Below, piece after piece: positions 1 to 12,240 of a DNA stretch of 64,000 nt. This DNA is from Phoebastria nigripes (taxonomy: Eukaryota > Chordata > Aves > Procellariiformes > Diomedeidae). The notes below the pieces were generated by a model that saw only the letters and a program-made list of their open reading frames with translations, had not been told where the DNA came from and did not search any database. Made by a program: the position numbers and the translations under genes. The stretch is from NCBI GenBank assembly GCA_035582835.1, contig JAYKAV010000432.1:35807-99806 (forward strand). Reading direction: 5' to 3'. Within the stretch, counting starts at the first letter, position 1, and the number at the start of each line of letters is the position of its first letter.

Positions 1-934
1 TAAACAANGTTTACTGAAAGGATTTCTACAAAACCTTCTACTCTTTCTTAATTAATAATTGAAAGAATGTACAAGAAAAAAATCCTGACTTCTCAGAATC
101 TTGAGTGATCAAAACATGAACTTCCCAAAATATGAAATCTGTACAAAATAAAAAACCTTACAGATATTGACAGTTATTCACATCAAGAAATCAAGCAAAC
201 ATGATAGTAATATTTAAGCAATGCAGCACAGTGATACTCTCAGCCATTCTCCAAACTGAAATGGAAAGATGGTCACAGATTAATGAGATTATAAAATGAA
301 TTTAGCAAGCTTATTGTTATCTGAATGTTTATCAGAAACCTCTGAGGTTTTAAGAATTGCATACCTCTGGGAGTGCACAAAGTATTCTACATGAAAAAGA
401 TATTGGCTTTGATATCTTTGGAGAAAGGTGGATGAAGAAATTGGATTCTTCAATGGCAGAAATCTTTCTGGCTCAGCTGTTAGGAGAATCCTGGCATGCA
501 CAGACAATATTTTTCAAGTATGATTATGCTCATGAAAGTTTTGCTGCACCTTAACCTGAACCATAAAATAACCACTTTAGGTGTACAGACAGCATAGCAT
601 GCAGAGATTCAAATCGGCACAGATGCAATAAAAAACCGAAGGTATGTTCAACATTAGGTCCACTGTTTGCTTCTCATCTCTGCTTAATTAAACCCAGAAA
701 ACAACATATATTTTGAACTGTGGAAAGACTGTTTATATAATCACAAATTGCCTAAGAATTATTAAGTATTGGCACTGTGTTAACATTCAGCTATATCAAC
801 AATACAAAGGGCTCCACTTCATGTGTATTGCACTCTTCTGCAGTTAGCTGCTGTTCCTATCCCAAAGAGCTAAAAATCCAAATCTGAACACAGAAAACAG
901 GAAGGACAAATGGCAAGAAGAAGCAGGTAGAAAT
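1..934. other. Unassigned AT-rich sequence
   Basis: No exon-like reading frame, RNA gene or recognisable repeat was seen. The short open frames on both strands around 290-550 have no recognisable domain and are typical of chance frames in AT-rich DNA. Confidence 0.6.
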
Positions 935-1014
935 ATCCCCATTTAACAGATGAAAGACCAAGGCACTATGAGATAAAAATGACTTGCTTAGAGTTACACT
1001 GTATGTCTGTGGCA
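935..1014 (-). mobile_element. MIR-like SINE relic
   Basis: The plus strand resembles the reverse complement of the MIR core: CCCCATTTAACAGATG, then AGGCACTATGAG, then TGACTTGCTTAGAGTTACAC and GTCTGTGGCA. These blocks match, in order, the well-known MIR stretch read as 'cattttacagatggggaaactgaggca...gacttgcccaaggtcacacag'. MIRs are ancient tRNA-derived SINEs spread by L2 machinery and are heavily decayed in birds. Only about 80 bp is recognisable and neither end is preserved. Identification is by memory of the consensus. Confidence 0.6.
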
Positions 1015-1432
1015 ATACTTCAGTATTTAAAAGTTTTCAGAGACAGTGANAGAGCATAAAACTAGTACAAATAGTAAAAAGAACCCACAGATTTTAAATA
1101 ATTAAGTACNGCATACAGTGCTGTCAAGGTTTCTTCCCATTGGAGACCAAATGAACAGTTCCAGATTTCTTCACAGATTCATGTCAATTTGAACAGTGCA
1201 GTATCTTGGCAGTACAAACAACTACTAAATGCAATTAGAACACAAATGGAGAGGGAACGTTGCCAAAGTAATGATGAAAATAGTCTATTCCCGCTTCAAA
1301 AATGAGTTTCCATGAAGACAGAATTTCAATATNGTCAAACAGGACAATTTTCACAAAATAGTTGACACTATAATATTCAGGCTTTCTCAGTTACCCACAC
1401 TGAGTCATCCAGCTCCTGTCTTACTGTTGCAA

Positions 1433-1540
1433 TACCCTCGCTCTCTCCTTTCCTGCAATATTATACTGATTTCTACATCTTCCTCCTTACCTTCCTCCTT
1501 ACAAGCAACTTGTTCTCCTCCTTCTCCCTATTCCTCTCCA
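1433..1540. repeat. Pyrimidine-rich tract
   Basis: About 110 bases dominated by C and T on the plus strand, built from irregular CTCTC, TTCCTCC and CTTCTCC blocks. It is compositionally distinct from its AT-rich surroundings. A simple-sequence origin is the easiest explanation. Confidence 0.6.
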
Positions 1541-2750
1541 CAAACCCAGTGCACTTTGCAATCCCTCTTCCCAAATACCAGAAAAAGGCACAGAGGTTGC
1601 TTTGCCAGAAAACCGGGAAAGCAGACAAACAACACATATGAGTAAAATAAAAGTTTTTCACTTGTGCACAGGTAATCCTATTATGTTTTCTGCCAGTGTG
1701 GGCCAGGAGCCCTACACAGTGTGGATGGTCAGCCAGGCAGGCAGGAGACCCTTGCAGCTCCTTGGCCTTCAGAGAACCAGAGCATNTGTGTATCTCCTCA
1801 GCTGCTAGTAGAAAAACTGGTCTTCAGACTGGAGCTGACCTCAAGTCTGAATAGCTTTTCTTATGGAAACAAATGTGCAAGGTGTATATCAGATAACCTT
1901 AGGATTTGCAAATGCTCGGTAATTTAGTGACCTACTTGTTCAGCTCTGCAAAATACAGTTCCCTTTCAACAGGTGAAGTGGTTATAGTTGGCCCTTTAAT
2001 AAAGTAATCATTTCAGAAAAGATCATGTTAAGACATTAGACCTGTTATTAACTCCTAAAAATTATTTTAGTTGGATACTCTTTTTTTTTCTTGATAACTG
2101 TGGCAGAAGGAATATTTCCATTTTTTAATATTACACCATGCTGGCTTAAATAATTTGCAAATAGGAGGATTATAATCTTGAACAGGGAACTAGTGACTAT
2201 TCTGACTTTTAGCTTAAAGCAGACTTTAGAAATTCAAGTGAGACAAATATCTTCCATGATTATTGAAGAGATCCAGTTATTGTTTTCAAAAGTTTAACCA
2301 GCTTCACCTTAGGCAAAACAAGTGAGATGATAAAGTTCAGAAGCAGGTAAACTGTCTAGAGTTTGTAAAAAATATTACATATTATTTCCACACACCCCCC
2401 ATATTATGGTAATAAGAAGGTATTATACAACTGAAGAAAAGTTGATGAAAGAACAAGAAAAATATCCTTTTGCACGGAGCATGGATGTTTGACACAAAGA
2501 CAGTGGATAATAATAAATTACTAATTGTTTTTACATCATCTTTATTAAAAGCATATCTAGAATGTTTTTTAGTACTGTCTTGGGAGGAATAATTTCAGCA
2601 ATGTTTTATTGTAAAAATAAGTTCTTAGGATTTCACTGTGTGAACCAAAACTCTTCATTAAATTTTAAATACTACAATGTCTTTTTAGCCATTATGCCAC
2701 TATAAGAGCAAAGGTACTGGAAATGCATGGGAATATATAAATATACATAC

Positions 2751-2768
2751 ATATATATATATATATAT
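2751..2768. repeat. (AT)9 microsatellite
   Basis: Uninterrupted alternating A and T, preceded by looser ATAC/ATAT sequence from about 2733. Ordinary dinucleotide microsatellite. Confidence 0.85.
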
Positions 2769-5700
2769 CTGGTGGGAATTTATGGAAAATGCAAAAGATG
2801 TTCAAAAGCAGCTGACTATTAGCATAAACTGTACAGTGAGTGGCTCTGCAATATTTCTACCTTTTTTGCTATTACGTGAATTGAACTTTCAAGCATGCTG
2901 ATTCTGCCTTGGGAGAAGTGGCACAAATTTAAAAATGGAGGGTAAAGCACTCTTATCATTTGATCACATTTATTTCTGGTGCCACTGAAGTAGAAATCCC
3001 ATGATCTTGTGGAACGCTTCACACTATTTAACTTAATGTAAGGTTGGGAAAGCATCTATTATGTTTTAAGATAGAGAAACTGTTACACTCTCTTTGTCTT
3101 TGACTTGCTGCATGGAAATACAAGTGGAAAATTCTTGTATTAGAAAAGAAAGAGAATTGCCTAATTATAGATTAAAACTATCACAAGCCAGGAATTATAT
3201 ATCCATATTCTCTTAACCTATTATATCACATTTGCTTTCATTCTCCTATCACACTGATGCGTACTTTTGTGGGAAAGACTGGCAGTAGCAGAAGGGCATG
3301 TTAGTTTTATTATAATGTTTGTAACTGTAATGATATTTCATGACAACAAAATGATCCATTTATAAAGGAAAAAATCCTTTCTGCAGTCACAGAGCATTGT
3401 TGAGAATGCCAACAATATTATGACATCAAGGGCACTTCGCTTCACAGACAGTAGAAAGATTCTAAGTCACAACAAATAAAATTCTCCAAACCTTGTGTAA
3501 TAAGCCTGTATATTTTTGAAGGCTAGAACATGAAGGTTACTGCAGGATACCCCATTAGAAAACTGCAAAATGGCNGAACACAAAAAAAATATTTTTNNGG
3601 GAAAAAAAAAAGAAAACCCCAATTTTAAATTTGCATGCTTCCATTCCATGAAGAGTTTCAAATAAAATTGGATTGAAATTTATTAAAGTTTAGCTCAAAT
3701 GCAAGCTGAAGTGAACAGCACTGGCATCTCAGATTCCCAATGATCTAAAAGCTTGGAAAATTGTAACACAGCAATGTCTAAAACGGCCANTTTTTCCTTA
3801 TTCTTTCTACAGTGTTCTGTTCCTACAGGATCTAGGGTTTGTAAATAAGCTGAGTAATACCAAGGAAATTCTCCTGGTGCACCAATAATATAGGAATGGC
3901 ATAAATCACACTGTCTCACCTGTCAGACTTCAGTATAGCTTCGGTGGCTGCTCATACCTAGCTTGAAACTTTACAATAGGTTTGGGATGAGGTTCCTTGG
4001 TTTTGATTATTTAACTGCATTATTTAATTAATTTTAATTTTATACAGAACAGCTGCATACATTCAGTGACATAAAGGCAAGCCAGCAGGTAGGGCACTCA
4101 TCTGCAGTCTACATTCACTCAGCAGCAGGAACAAAAGCAACAGGTAAAGGTCAAGACCAACAGACACCAGCAAATTCTGGAATCAAGAGTATTTATCTGG
4201 AATGAGTAGATACCTGTTCAGATCTCTTCTGAGCTGGAAGAGAAGGGAATTGAATCGGTTTTCCAAAATGCGAGTGAGCAACCTGACAATCAGACCACAA
4301 AGGAAAAAACNTCGTAAACTGGAGTGCCTTCCTTGTCCTTGCTGGTTTTTTGAATTGTGCATTACATGTTTGAAAGTATCCCAGAAGAAACAGGGCTATT
4401 TTATTTCAGGACAAGTAAGTTGTTTTGCTAGTTTCCAGGCAATTTTTAATTTCTACTAAAAAGTACTTCTGTTTCAGTACAGATTGGTTTTATATGAAAA
4501 AAAATGGGCAGTCCTAAGCCCTAAAGTCTGAGAGAAAGCAGGATAACACAACCCTTAAATGTCACATAATATCACTTTTCCCTTCCTTTCAAACTGTGTT
4601 GGGCTGTGATTAACCTTTCAAAACCACAAAGNATGTTGTCATGGCATGAATTGTGGAAAGTCATGGAGAGTCACGGCATGAATCTGGCTTTTTCTGAGGT
4701 GGGAAATCACAAACATTTCTTATGCTGGTTCAAATAATCTTTTTTTTTTTGTCTGCTATATATAGACAAAAATTTCATTACAGATTGAGCATCTAACTTG
4801 AAATATATTGACAACTTGAGAAGCATATATTTAATTTTTACTTTGTGTCTCTATTTATCCATTTCATAGTGACAGAATGATCTGTTGTTTCTGAAAGAAT
4901 TTACCGTGTACGCTGACAAAGGTGGCTGTATTCTCCNTTCCCGTAAACCTGGAGACTGAAGAAACAAAAAATGCCTTTAAACAACCTCTGTGCTCTCTTG
5001 AAAGCCAGAGGCTTTTGGCCATCTGCCAAAATTCAGCAAAATTTTGAGCACCTTGTGGTAAATGAAAGTTATCTTCAACTGCCAGTGTTGCCTAAAAAGG
5101 TGTATTCCAGAAGTTAAGGATCATTAGGACACAGAAATCCTCCAGTTAATATATTTTTCTTGGGAATATTCCTCAGATCAGCGTACGGAGATGTTGGTAA
5201 TGTGGCTTCTAATTTGGCAGTCCTATGCAGGAAAACCAAAAAAGGTTGAATGTGCCGAGTCTACTGCTGCAAACTGCTAGGCATTACCCACAATATTTTC
5301 ATTATNTTTTAACTTACTAAAGGGTAAAAGAATGATAGAGTAACAAATATGGCAAGTTTCCATGCTGAAATCATGCTTATCGTACTGACTAATGAAGCTG
5401 CTTTTGCTGATAAGCTGTGCTGACTCATCAAAGCTAGTAACCATTGGCAAAAGCGGTGTAGGTGGAGGGTGGTTCTAGGACTCTTTAAATGTCTCCTGCC
5501 TAAGTCTCTCTTTTCTAGAAAAAATATATCACAGAGGACTACTATTGGGAAAACATGGCTGAGAGAGAGTATGTTTAAAGATGGAACTGGTGACTTTTCT
5601 GATGTTAGTTTCCATGTACATAGTTCTTTAAGTTTTGCTACATTATTTGGGCTTTTCCATCTCTATTTTATTTTGCAGTTTTGTGTACCTGATTACAGAC

Positions 5701-6054
5701 ACAGTATCTCCTTTCCCTTCCCTGCCTTTACTTCTTTCACATGTAGCACCGTACTCTACTTGAGATGGGTTAAAATTCTGCACGTGCTGTATTCCTTTTC
5801 CTTTCTTTGAAAAAAAATGACCTTTACCTTGAAATAGTAAGATTTGAAACTAATCTGCTTGTTACAGTTGTGATTTTGACCTGCCCAATAAGCTGCACAT
5901 TGACTTCTAGCTTTGAGAACTGTTTCTGATGGTGATGTGTGTCACGCTGTTGTAATGCTAATTCAGGCAGAAGCCATTTATAATTTCTGAATATAGAAAG
6001 TGTTCGGTGTGACACTGTGCAGACTTATTCATAAAATGATAAAGATCAAGAGAA

Positions 6055-6165
6055 GCTGTGTAGCTTAGCCTATAAGGACCAAGACCAGGACCAAAACATC
6101 TACTTTCTATTCTTGCTTTACTCAGTGACTACAGGAAAGTCAATTGTTTTCATGTATTTTGATGG
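6055..6165 (+). mobile_element. Possible MIR-like SINE relic
   Basis: Blocks resembling the MIR 5' half and core are in the right order: GAAGCTGTGTAGCTTAG, GACCAAGACCAGGA, CTATTCTTGCTTTACTCAGTGACT, then AGGAAAGTCA (compare MIR 'ctgtgtgaccttgggcaagtca'). Similarity is weak and was judged by eye. An alternative is chance resemblance in unique sequence. Confidence 0.4.
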
Positions 6166-6871
6166 CTACTTGCTGATTAAAAGAATAAAGTAAGATTAGG
6201 TATTATCTATTTTTACAATAAATATTGAGGTAGGTCAATACCTGTTCTCTTGTACCTGTGTTTTACTTATGCCTTTCTTCACCAGCAGGCAAAAAAGGCA
6301 ATGATAAAATAAACTTTTTCCCCCCTCCTTACTAGAACAGACAAAATACCCCAATGGTATCAGCAGATTCCTCAGCTCCATGGCTTTTGTGTAAAAATCT
6401 CACATGGGAATATTACTATGTCCAGACTTAGGAACATGGAATGACCTGAAAAGCCATGACCAGGATAACAGACAGGTTAAAAAAAAACCAGGTCAGACAC
6501 CAAAAAGAAAATTCTGTTACTTTTGAAAAAAAACAATATCTTTGAAATTAAGTAAAATAATTAAAAGTTTTAATAAAACATATGGAGGTTAGTCNAATTC
6601 TATAAGAAATGTTTTTCAGAAATATATTGAAATTGAATTTCATACCAGGCCTTGCTCAGCACAATGGCAGCTCAGCAGAGATGTTGTCCAAACAGAATTG
6701 TTAAAAGGTCTTATCATGGAGAAGTGTAGTTCCTGGAACAGAACAAAAATAGGGATTTTACATCTCTGATTGCCAGCCTCACTGCTTCTATTATGTTACA
6801 TTCTATGAAATCAGTTAGAGAAGTTAGGTGCTTCAGATTGCTACAGACTGCCTGTGAAACTGGAAAAAAAA
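6166..6871. other. Unassigned AT-rich sequence
   Basis: No gene or repeat was recognised. It contains one isolated N at 6594 and several short A-runs. Confidence 0.55.
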
Positions 6872-6921
6872 ATTGTCTTTCTGTGCCTCAGTATCAATTG
6901 TCTCTCTGTGCCTCAGTATCA
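6872..6921 (+). repeat. 25-bp tandem duplication (2 copies)
   Basis: Units 6872-6896 and 6897-6921 are adjacent with no spacer and differ at one position (TCTTTCTG versus TCTCTCTG). The unit contains CTGTGCCTCAGTATCA and lies in the MIR-like core. Confidence 0.9.
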
Positions 6922-6978
6922 TACCTGTAGACTACTTCATAGCTGTGCTGTGAATATTAAGTTATTGCTATATTTATC
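6872..6978 (+). mobile_element. MIR-like SINE core with a duplicated segment
   Basis: CTGTGCCTCAGTATCA, then CTGTAGACTACTTCATAG, then TGTGCTGTGAATATTAAG follow the MIR core 'ctgtgcctcagtttcctcatctgta...cctcatagggttgttgtgaggattaa' in order. The CTGTGCCTCAG block is present twice because a 25-bp unit (6872-6896 and 6897-6921) is tandemly duplicated with 24 of 25 positions identical. The near identity of the two units shows that the duplication is much younger than the SINE. Confidence 0.6.
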
Positions 6979-9900
6979 TTGCTTCACTTTATTATTATAA
7001 AGCAAATTTCAGANCATTACTTTGGAAAAAATCATTGTTTTATTTGATCATTGTCTTGTTACCAAGTGTTAGAAAAAAGTGTAATTTTCTGTAGGGAGAC
7101 GTCTCTCAGATTTCCTTCCTACTCTCTTTTCTTTTTTTGTCCCAGAAAACATACAATTTTGCAAACTATCNAAGTTCCTTTTTCATACCTGCTGCAATAG
7201 CTCCCATAGCATTGCCACTGACTGAGCTAGGTCCTAATGGTATTTCACTGCATGCACAGAAACTAAGAAGGGAATGGATGGAGTTTAGGCTAGCTCCTGG
7301 TCTTCAGCTACCTTCACCTTACATTATCTCTTTTTACCTACACCTCCTGTCCCCTGAATACACAGTTCTTGGACAGAGCATGCAGTACCATCAGACATAT
7401 CCGTCCTCTTGTTATAGGAACTGAGAAGAAGGGAAGTCAATGAACAAGAAGGATTTCTCAGTTTCTCAGATGCGGAAATTCTCCAGTCCCCTAAAAAAGG
7501 CCTTTAAGGGCCTCCTTAAAAAAAGCCAAGGAATGCCATATTTATGGGCCCTTGTTTAATCTTAGTTTGGTCTCTATGTGTATGCAATATAGTATAGTAG
7601 TGCTTGGCTGAATGATCTCTTCTGCTTTCCCCACAAAATCAAGTGTAGGGTGCAAACGGGTGATGAATTCAGGTTGATTAGGCAAATATAAAGTAGAATC
7701 ATAAATACTGAAATCCATGATGACCTTCTAGATGATCCTCTAGGGATATAAAATTTATGTCTCACTAAAAATTTGCACATTAGGAGTACCTACTACAAAA
7801 TACTTTATGTTTACCAGGGGCCAGGAGCACACACATGGGCAGCAAGGAAAAAAGCTATAATGCCACTGCTGCTCCAGGATGGTTTACTAACCAGTAAAAG
7901 AGGGGTAAACTTACTAGCAAGGGCTTTGAGACAAGTGTGTACTGACATGTTGCTGATGAACTGTAATTTGTTCCAATGGCTATACATCAAGCCAAAATGT
8001 TAATGGCAGATCTGGAGAATAACAGAGTCACTTCCAGCTTGTGACTTGGTGTCCATGCTGTACCAAGCCATGATAACAAAGGGGGGAGAAACAGGAAGAA
8101 AGAAACACCTGCTGTTACTGGTAATTCATTCTTTCTAAATCTACAAACTTATGGGATTGATCTAGATTGAGATATTTTATGGAACTGGAGAAACACAATA
8201 TCTGCTTACTACATCTGAGTATTTTGTAAATGAAAATATCATTTTCTGTGTATAAAATGGATGTTTACACTCATTTTCTGTCACNTATCTGTTCAGTTAT
8301 GAATACAAACATATTGGTTTTTATAGTTAGATTTTTTCTTTATTTCAGCTTCAAGAGGACACCTTCAATATGTAGCCATATATATTATTTCAAATTTTAT
8401 CTCCTGGGGAAAATTTCCATGAAGAAAATCTCACTGACTTTTTTTTTGTTTTTAACTCTTTAAATCAATATTTTACCAAGGTAGTTAGTCATTTCCAAGA
8501 TACCTAGCATGCCTTTACCTGAATTCAGGCAGGGTAGGCAATTGCTTTCATTATTGCCTTTTTCTCTTATCCTTTTCAAAGACTGAGAAATTAATTCATC
8601 TGTAGGGCTACATGCTCTTTTAAAAAATAGTTCTGATCTTTATATAGTAATGTAATTTAAATTAGTACCTAATTCTCTGAAGTCCACAATTTAGGACAGC
8701 ACAGAATCTACTGTAGCAACTAATTAAACACTTACTGTAAGGTTAAGTTTTTCATTAAATCAATAGGCCCCTAGTGTCAGTTACAAAGCCCTAATTACTA
8801 TGCTGTAAATTTAGATTGAATTTGAATTAAGGACTGATTTCAATCTAACCACAGCATGTAAATATTGTAAATTACCAGAATTACAGTTCAATAAAATTGA
8901 ATGGATTTCACTTTAGATAAACTAAATGCAAATGAGCCTAAGAAAAAAAACCTGCAGAAATTTCCCAAACATCTGCCCAAGAGTCTTACATGTGTAGTAT
9001 ATAGCATACTGCTTTGGCAAAGAGCATGTCAGAATTTCAAAATGCTGCCACCATTTACTCTAACATGTTTTAAATATTTCATTATCTGTTCTGAAAATGA
9101 ATAAATTTAATCTCTCCCAAGTGTTCAAGTAAAATGATGGCTAATGTGCCCACTTACTGTGTTGCTTTAGTTTGATGACTGTATTGTTGTGCTAAAGCAC
9201 AGTATGAAATCAGGTTATCAGGTTATAACTGGCAGGGATAAAAAAAAAGCAGTGCTGGGAAACACAAAACAACCCATTTTCAAGGCATGAATCATGCACT
9301 TTGAAGATTCAAAAGAAGTGTAAAAATTACAGACAATAGCATTCTAATCAAACAAGGGCAAAATTGAAAATAATTGGGAGTTTGTGGACTTTCATTCCNC
9401 TTCAAACAAGCACTGTATCCACAGGATATTAATAAAATTGGGGAAATGGGCAATATGCTAGGTTACACAGAAAAGGAAAAATCAAAAAATGGCTATATTG
9501 AGGGTCACACATACAATTATTATGAGCTTTCTACTCACCTGCTTACCCTATCTCAATATACAGCACTAAAAATTGTATTAGTAGCCTTAAGATGTCCTTA
9601 AAAAGTTCATGAAAACAATGTCTAATTTTTTACACTTTATTCTTCATTAATACAGTTAACTCAGGCAGCAGAATAATAAAAGTTGATTGAAAAATAAAAA
9701 AAAAAATTTAATATTGTCATGAAGGCTCAGAAAGGGCGTAGATTAAGGAAACGAATGATAATTTTTGTGATTTTGTGCTTGACAGATGCGGAACATTAAC
9801 TCAAAGCTAGAAAAGAATGAAGGGGTAAATAATAATCCTCCTTCAAGAATAATATCCATTATTCTCGTTTCTACCAGAAATACAATTATGCCACCTGATT

Positions 9901-11733
9901 CTTTACTACAGTTATGGTTTTGTTTCTTTTTTCAGAACACATTTTACGGGGTCTTCGATCTGTTCATGCCTCACAAAGTTAAACAGTACCAATGTAGTTT
10001 GCAGGCACATGCTCTGTGTCTGATAATATACAAGCTGACAGCACCACACTTTCTAAAACTCTTATTTCCTGCGAGTGTTAAAATTGTATCTCAAACCACA
10101 GAGACGTGTTTTAATGACTTCATGTCATCAAGAAAGGTAATAATACTTNAGCTCAGCTTCATCATCTGAGCATGGTAGCCAAAGGTAGTAAGTAATTTAC
10201 TACATTTGCCCTATGTAGAAATTTCACATTAGGAAAATCAAACCATTCTCTGAAGTGCTCATCTTACCAGCCCACTGGAATGTTAAAGTACTGACTGCAA
10301 AGGAAATAATATTTCACTGAAGTCTGGAGTTTTGCACAAGTGCATGGGCCACAAAGTAGATAAGAAAAAATGACTCATGACACTTTCCAGATTAGAAAAT
10401 ATGGTATGTTTATACCACCTACAGCATGTATAGTGTATTACTAAATGTAGGAAATATGGTAGAATGGATGAGGAGTAGTTTTATAATTGTCCTTCATGTC
10501 TCATAAGGGGCCCTTTTCTTAACAGATTTCCACCTTCATGTTGTACCCTAGTGGACAGGTGAAGATATTCCCTGTTGCGATTCTGCTGCTCTGGCTCCCA
10601 GGCTGTAAAGCACACCATGCTTACTCCTTAAGGCTAGGAGAACCATCTCTCCTCATGGGACTCTGCTTGAGCAAGGGTAAGCAGGAAATATTAATGACTG
10701 ATGAAATAAATGGCTACCTGTTCAAATTCACAGAAGTAATAAATGGCATGACTTGGATTTTACTCTCTAAACTGCAAATGACTTCACATTTCCAATTCTG
10801 GAATTTAGGTGAAGTTAGGAAGTTACAGACATTTCTGGGGCACAGTTGTTCTGTTTGAGATAATTTATTTGTGTTCTGTAAAATCTGTTTTCCATGAAAA
10901 AAGTATGGTTAAACAGTCTGATTAGCTAACAACTAATGAAATGGCCATGCTATAGGCTGGTACTTTGACAACTGATCAGTGTTTTAATGTAAAAGAAAAG
11001 ATTTGAAAACAATCTTCTGGTGAANTAGGAGACTTCTTTCAGACAGCAAATTTTAGCTAAGATTTGAATTTTAACCTGCCACAGTTTGATGGCAGTTCAC
11101 GATCAGCTTGTTAACAAGTCTCAGCCTCTTGTGAAAATGCTCTGCCACTTTGTATGGTGAAGAATTTATGATTTTACCCTGTCTTATGGAACAATGAAAT
11201 TAAATTGAAAATTTTATTTTTGTTATTCTTCCTAAGGTTATAGCTGTTTGGAATTCCAGTGTTCAGATCTGTAATTCATCCAGTTAAATGGAATGTTGGC
11301 TATTCCACACACAAGTTTCAGCTCATGTCTCTCTGAGTGATATTGGAAACATACAATTGGTAACAAGTTTAGCAGTCAATGGTCTGGACCTAAATATACA
11401 CAGTCATCAGGTCATATAGGGCATAGGCAAACATTTGCTCTCCTAAAATTATGCCCATATTTAATATCTGGAAAAATGACTGCCTTATGGAATGTTTGAA
11501 GTTTGCCTTTCTATTACTGTATGACATCCATGATACCTGGGTGTCCAATTGTACAATTAGAACTGTACAGACTAAATACCATGAAGATAAATTGTTTACA
11601 GTGTGTAGATTGCAGAACAGAAGCATGGAGTTAAAAAAGGGAATCAGTAACTGAAGACATTCTTAATGGTTTGAATCCTGGAGTTAAAATTTTGGGTTTC
11701 AAAGACTTTTCTTAGCAATTTATTTGTGGAATG
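6979..11733. other. Unassigned AT-rich sequence
   Basis: No supportable exon or interspersed repeat. The longest open frames are 127 residues (9786-10169 +) and 106 residues (10538-10858 +); neither shows a recognisable motif. The stretch holds the hairpin at 8801-8856 and a short 8-bp tandem (CAGGTTAT twice) near 9212. Confidence 0.55.
8801..8856. repeat. Imperfect inverted repeat (hairpin-capable)
   Basis: TTAGATTGAA at 8811-8820 pairs perfectly with TTCAATCTAA at 8839-8848. After a 4/2-base internal bulge, TGCTGT (8801-8806) pairs with ACAGCA (8851-8856). The loop is 18 bases. The total stem is 16 bp. This is longer than expected for a casual inverted repeat at such spacing, but no family is recognised. 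It could be a decayed MITE terminus, an RNA hairpin or chance. Confidence 0.7.
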
Positions 11734-12240
11734 AATCACAGAACAGAATCTCAGAATAGTTCTTCAATAGGTTGGAAGGGATCTCTGGAAGTCATCTAGC
11801 TCAATCCCTGCTACTCCAAAGTTATAATATGTTTCCCAGGGCTTTGTTCAGTCCAGTTTCGAATATCTGAGGCACTCTGTTCCACAGCTTAGCCCCTCCC
11901 ATATGGCAAAAAAAAATTCTTTACATCAGTTGGAACTTCCTTTGCTGCTGACCATTACCTCTTGTCCTTTTACTAGGCATCTCTGAGATGCATCTGCACG
12001 TTCTCCACCATGATATAGCTGAAAACAGTAATTAGATCCTCTCTTAGNCTTCTCTTCTGCAAGCTGAAGAAACCCACTTTCCTCAGCTTCCCTTTGTACN
12101 TCATACTCAGTTTGTTATTCTCTCTTGCAGCTGGGGGACAGAACTGGACACAAGCCCTGAATACAGAAGAATAATCACTTCCTTCAACCTGCTGGTTATG
12201 CTGCTCCCCAGTATGTGGTAAGCCTTCGTTGCTACGAGGG
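11734..12240 (-). mobile_element. CR1 LINE 3' end, 5'-truncated
   Basis: The plus strand reads as the reverse complement of a CR1 3' region: AGAATCTCAGAATAGTTCTT, GGTTGGAAGGGATCTCTGGA and GTCATCTAGCTCAATCCCTG at the left. Further in come TTCCACAGCTTAGCCC and GTATGTGGTAAGCCTTCG, matching the usual CR1 'ggatacggttggccttc' block. CR1 is the dominant non-LTR retrotransposon of birds, and 5' truncation is its normal insertion product. The degenerate tail octamers lie at the left end, so the element is on the minus strand. Substitutions and small indels throughout point to an old, inactive copy. It contains Ns at 12048 and 12100. Confidence 0.9.

Larger units (their letters stand above)
1015..6054. 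other. Unassigned AT-rich sequence with simple repeats
   Basis: No gene or interspersed repeat was recognised. It contains a pyrimidine-rich stretch at about 1433-1540 (CTCTCTCC, TTCCTCCTTACC repeated themes), an AT dinucleotide run at 2751-2768, a poly-T run near 4740 and a doubled N at 3597-3598. The 113-residue open frame at 5469-5810 (+) is not recognisable as any protein. Confidence 0.55.

Noticed and set aside
9786..10169. 127-residue open frame
   Set aside because: Unrecognisable, with an in-frame N and no supporting signals.
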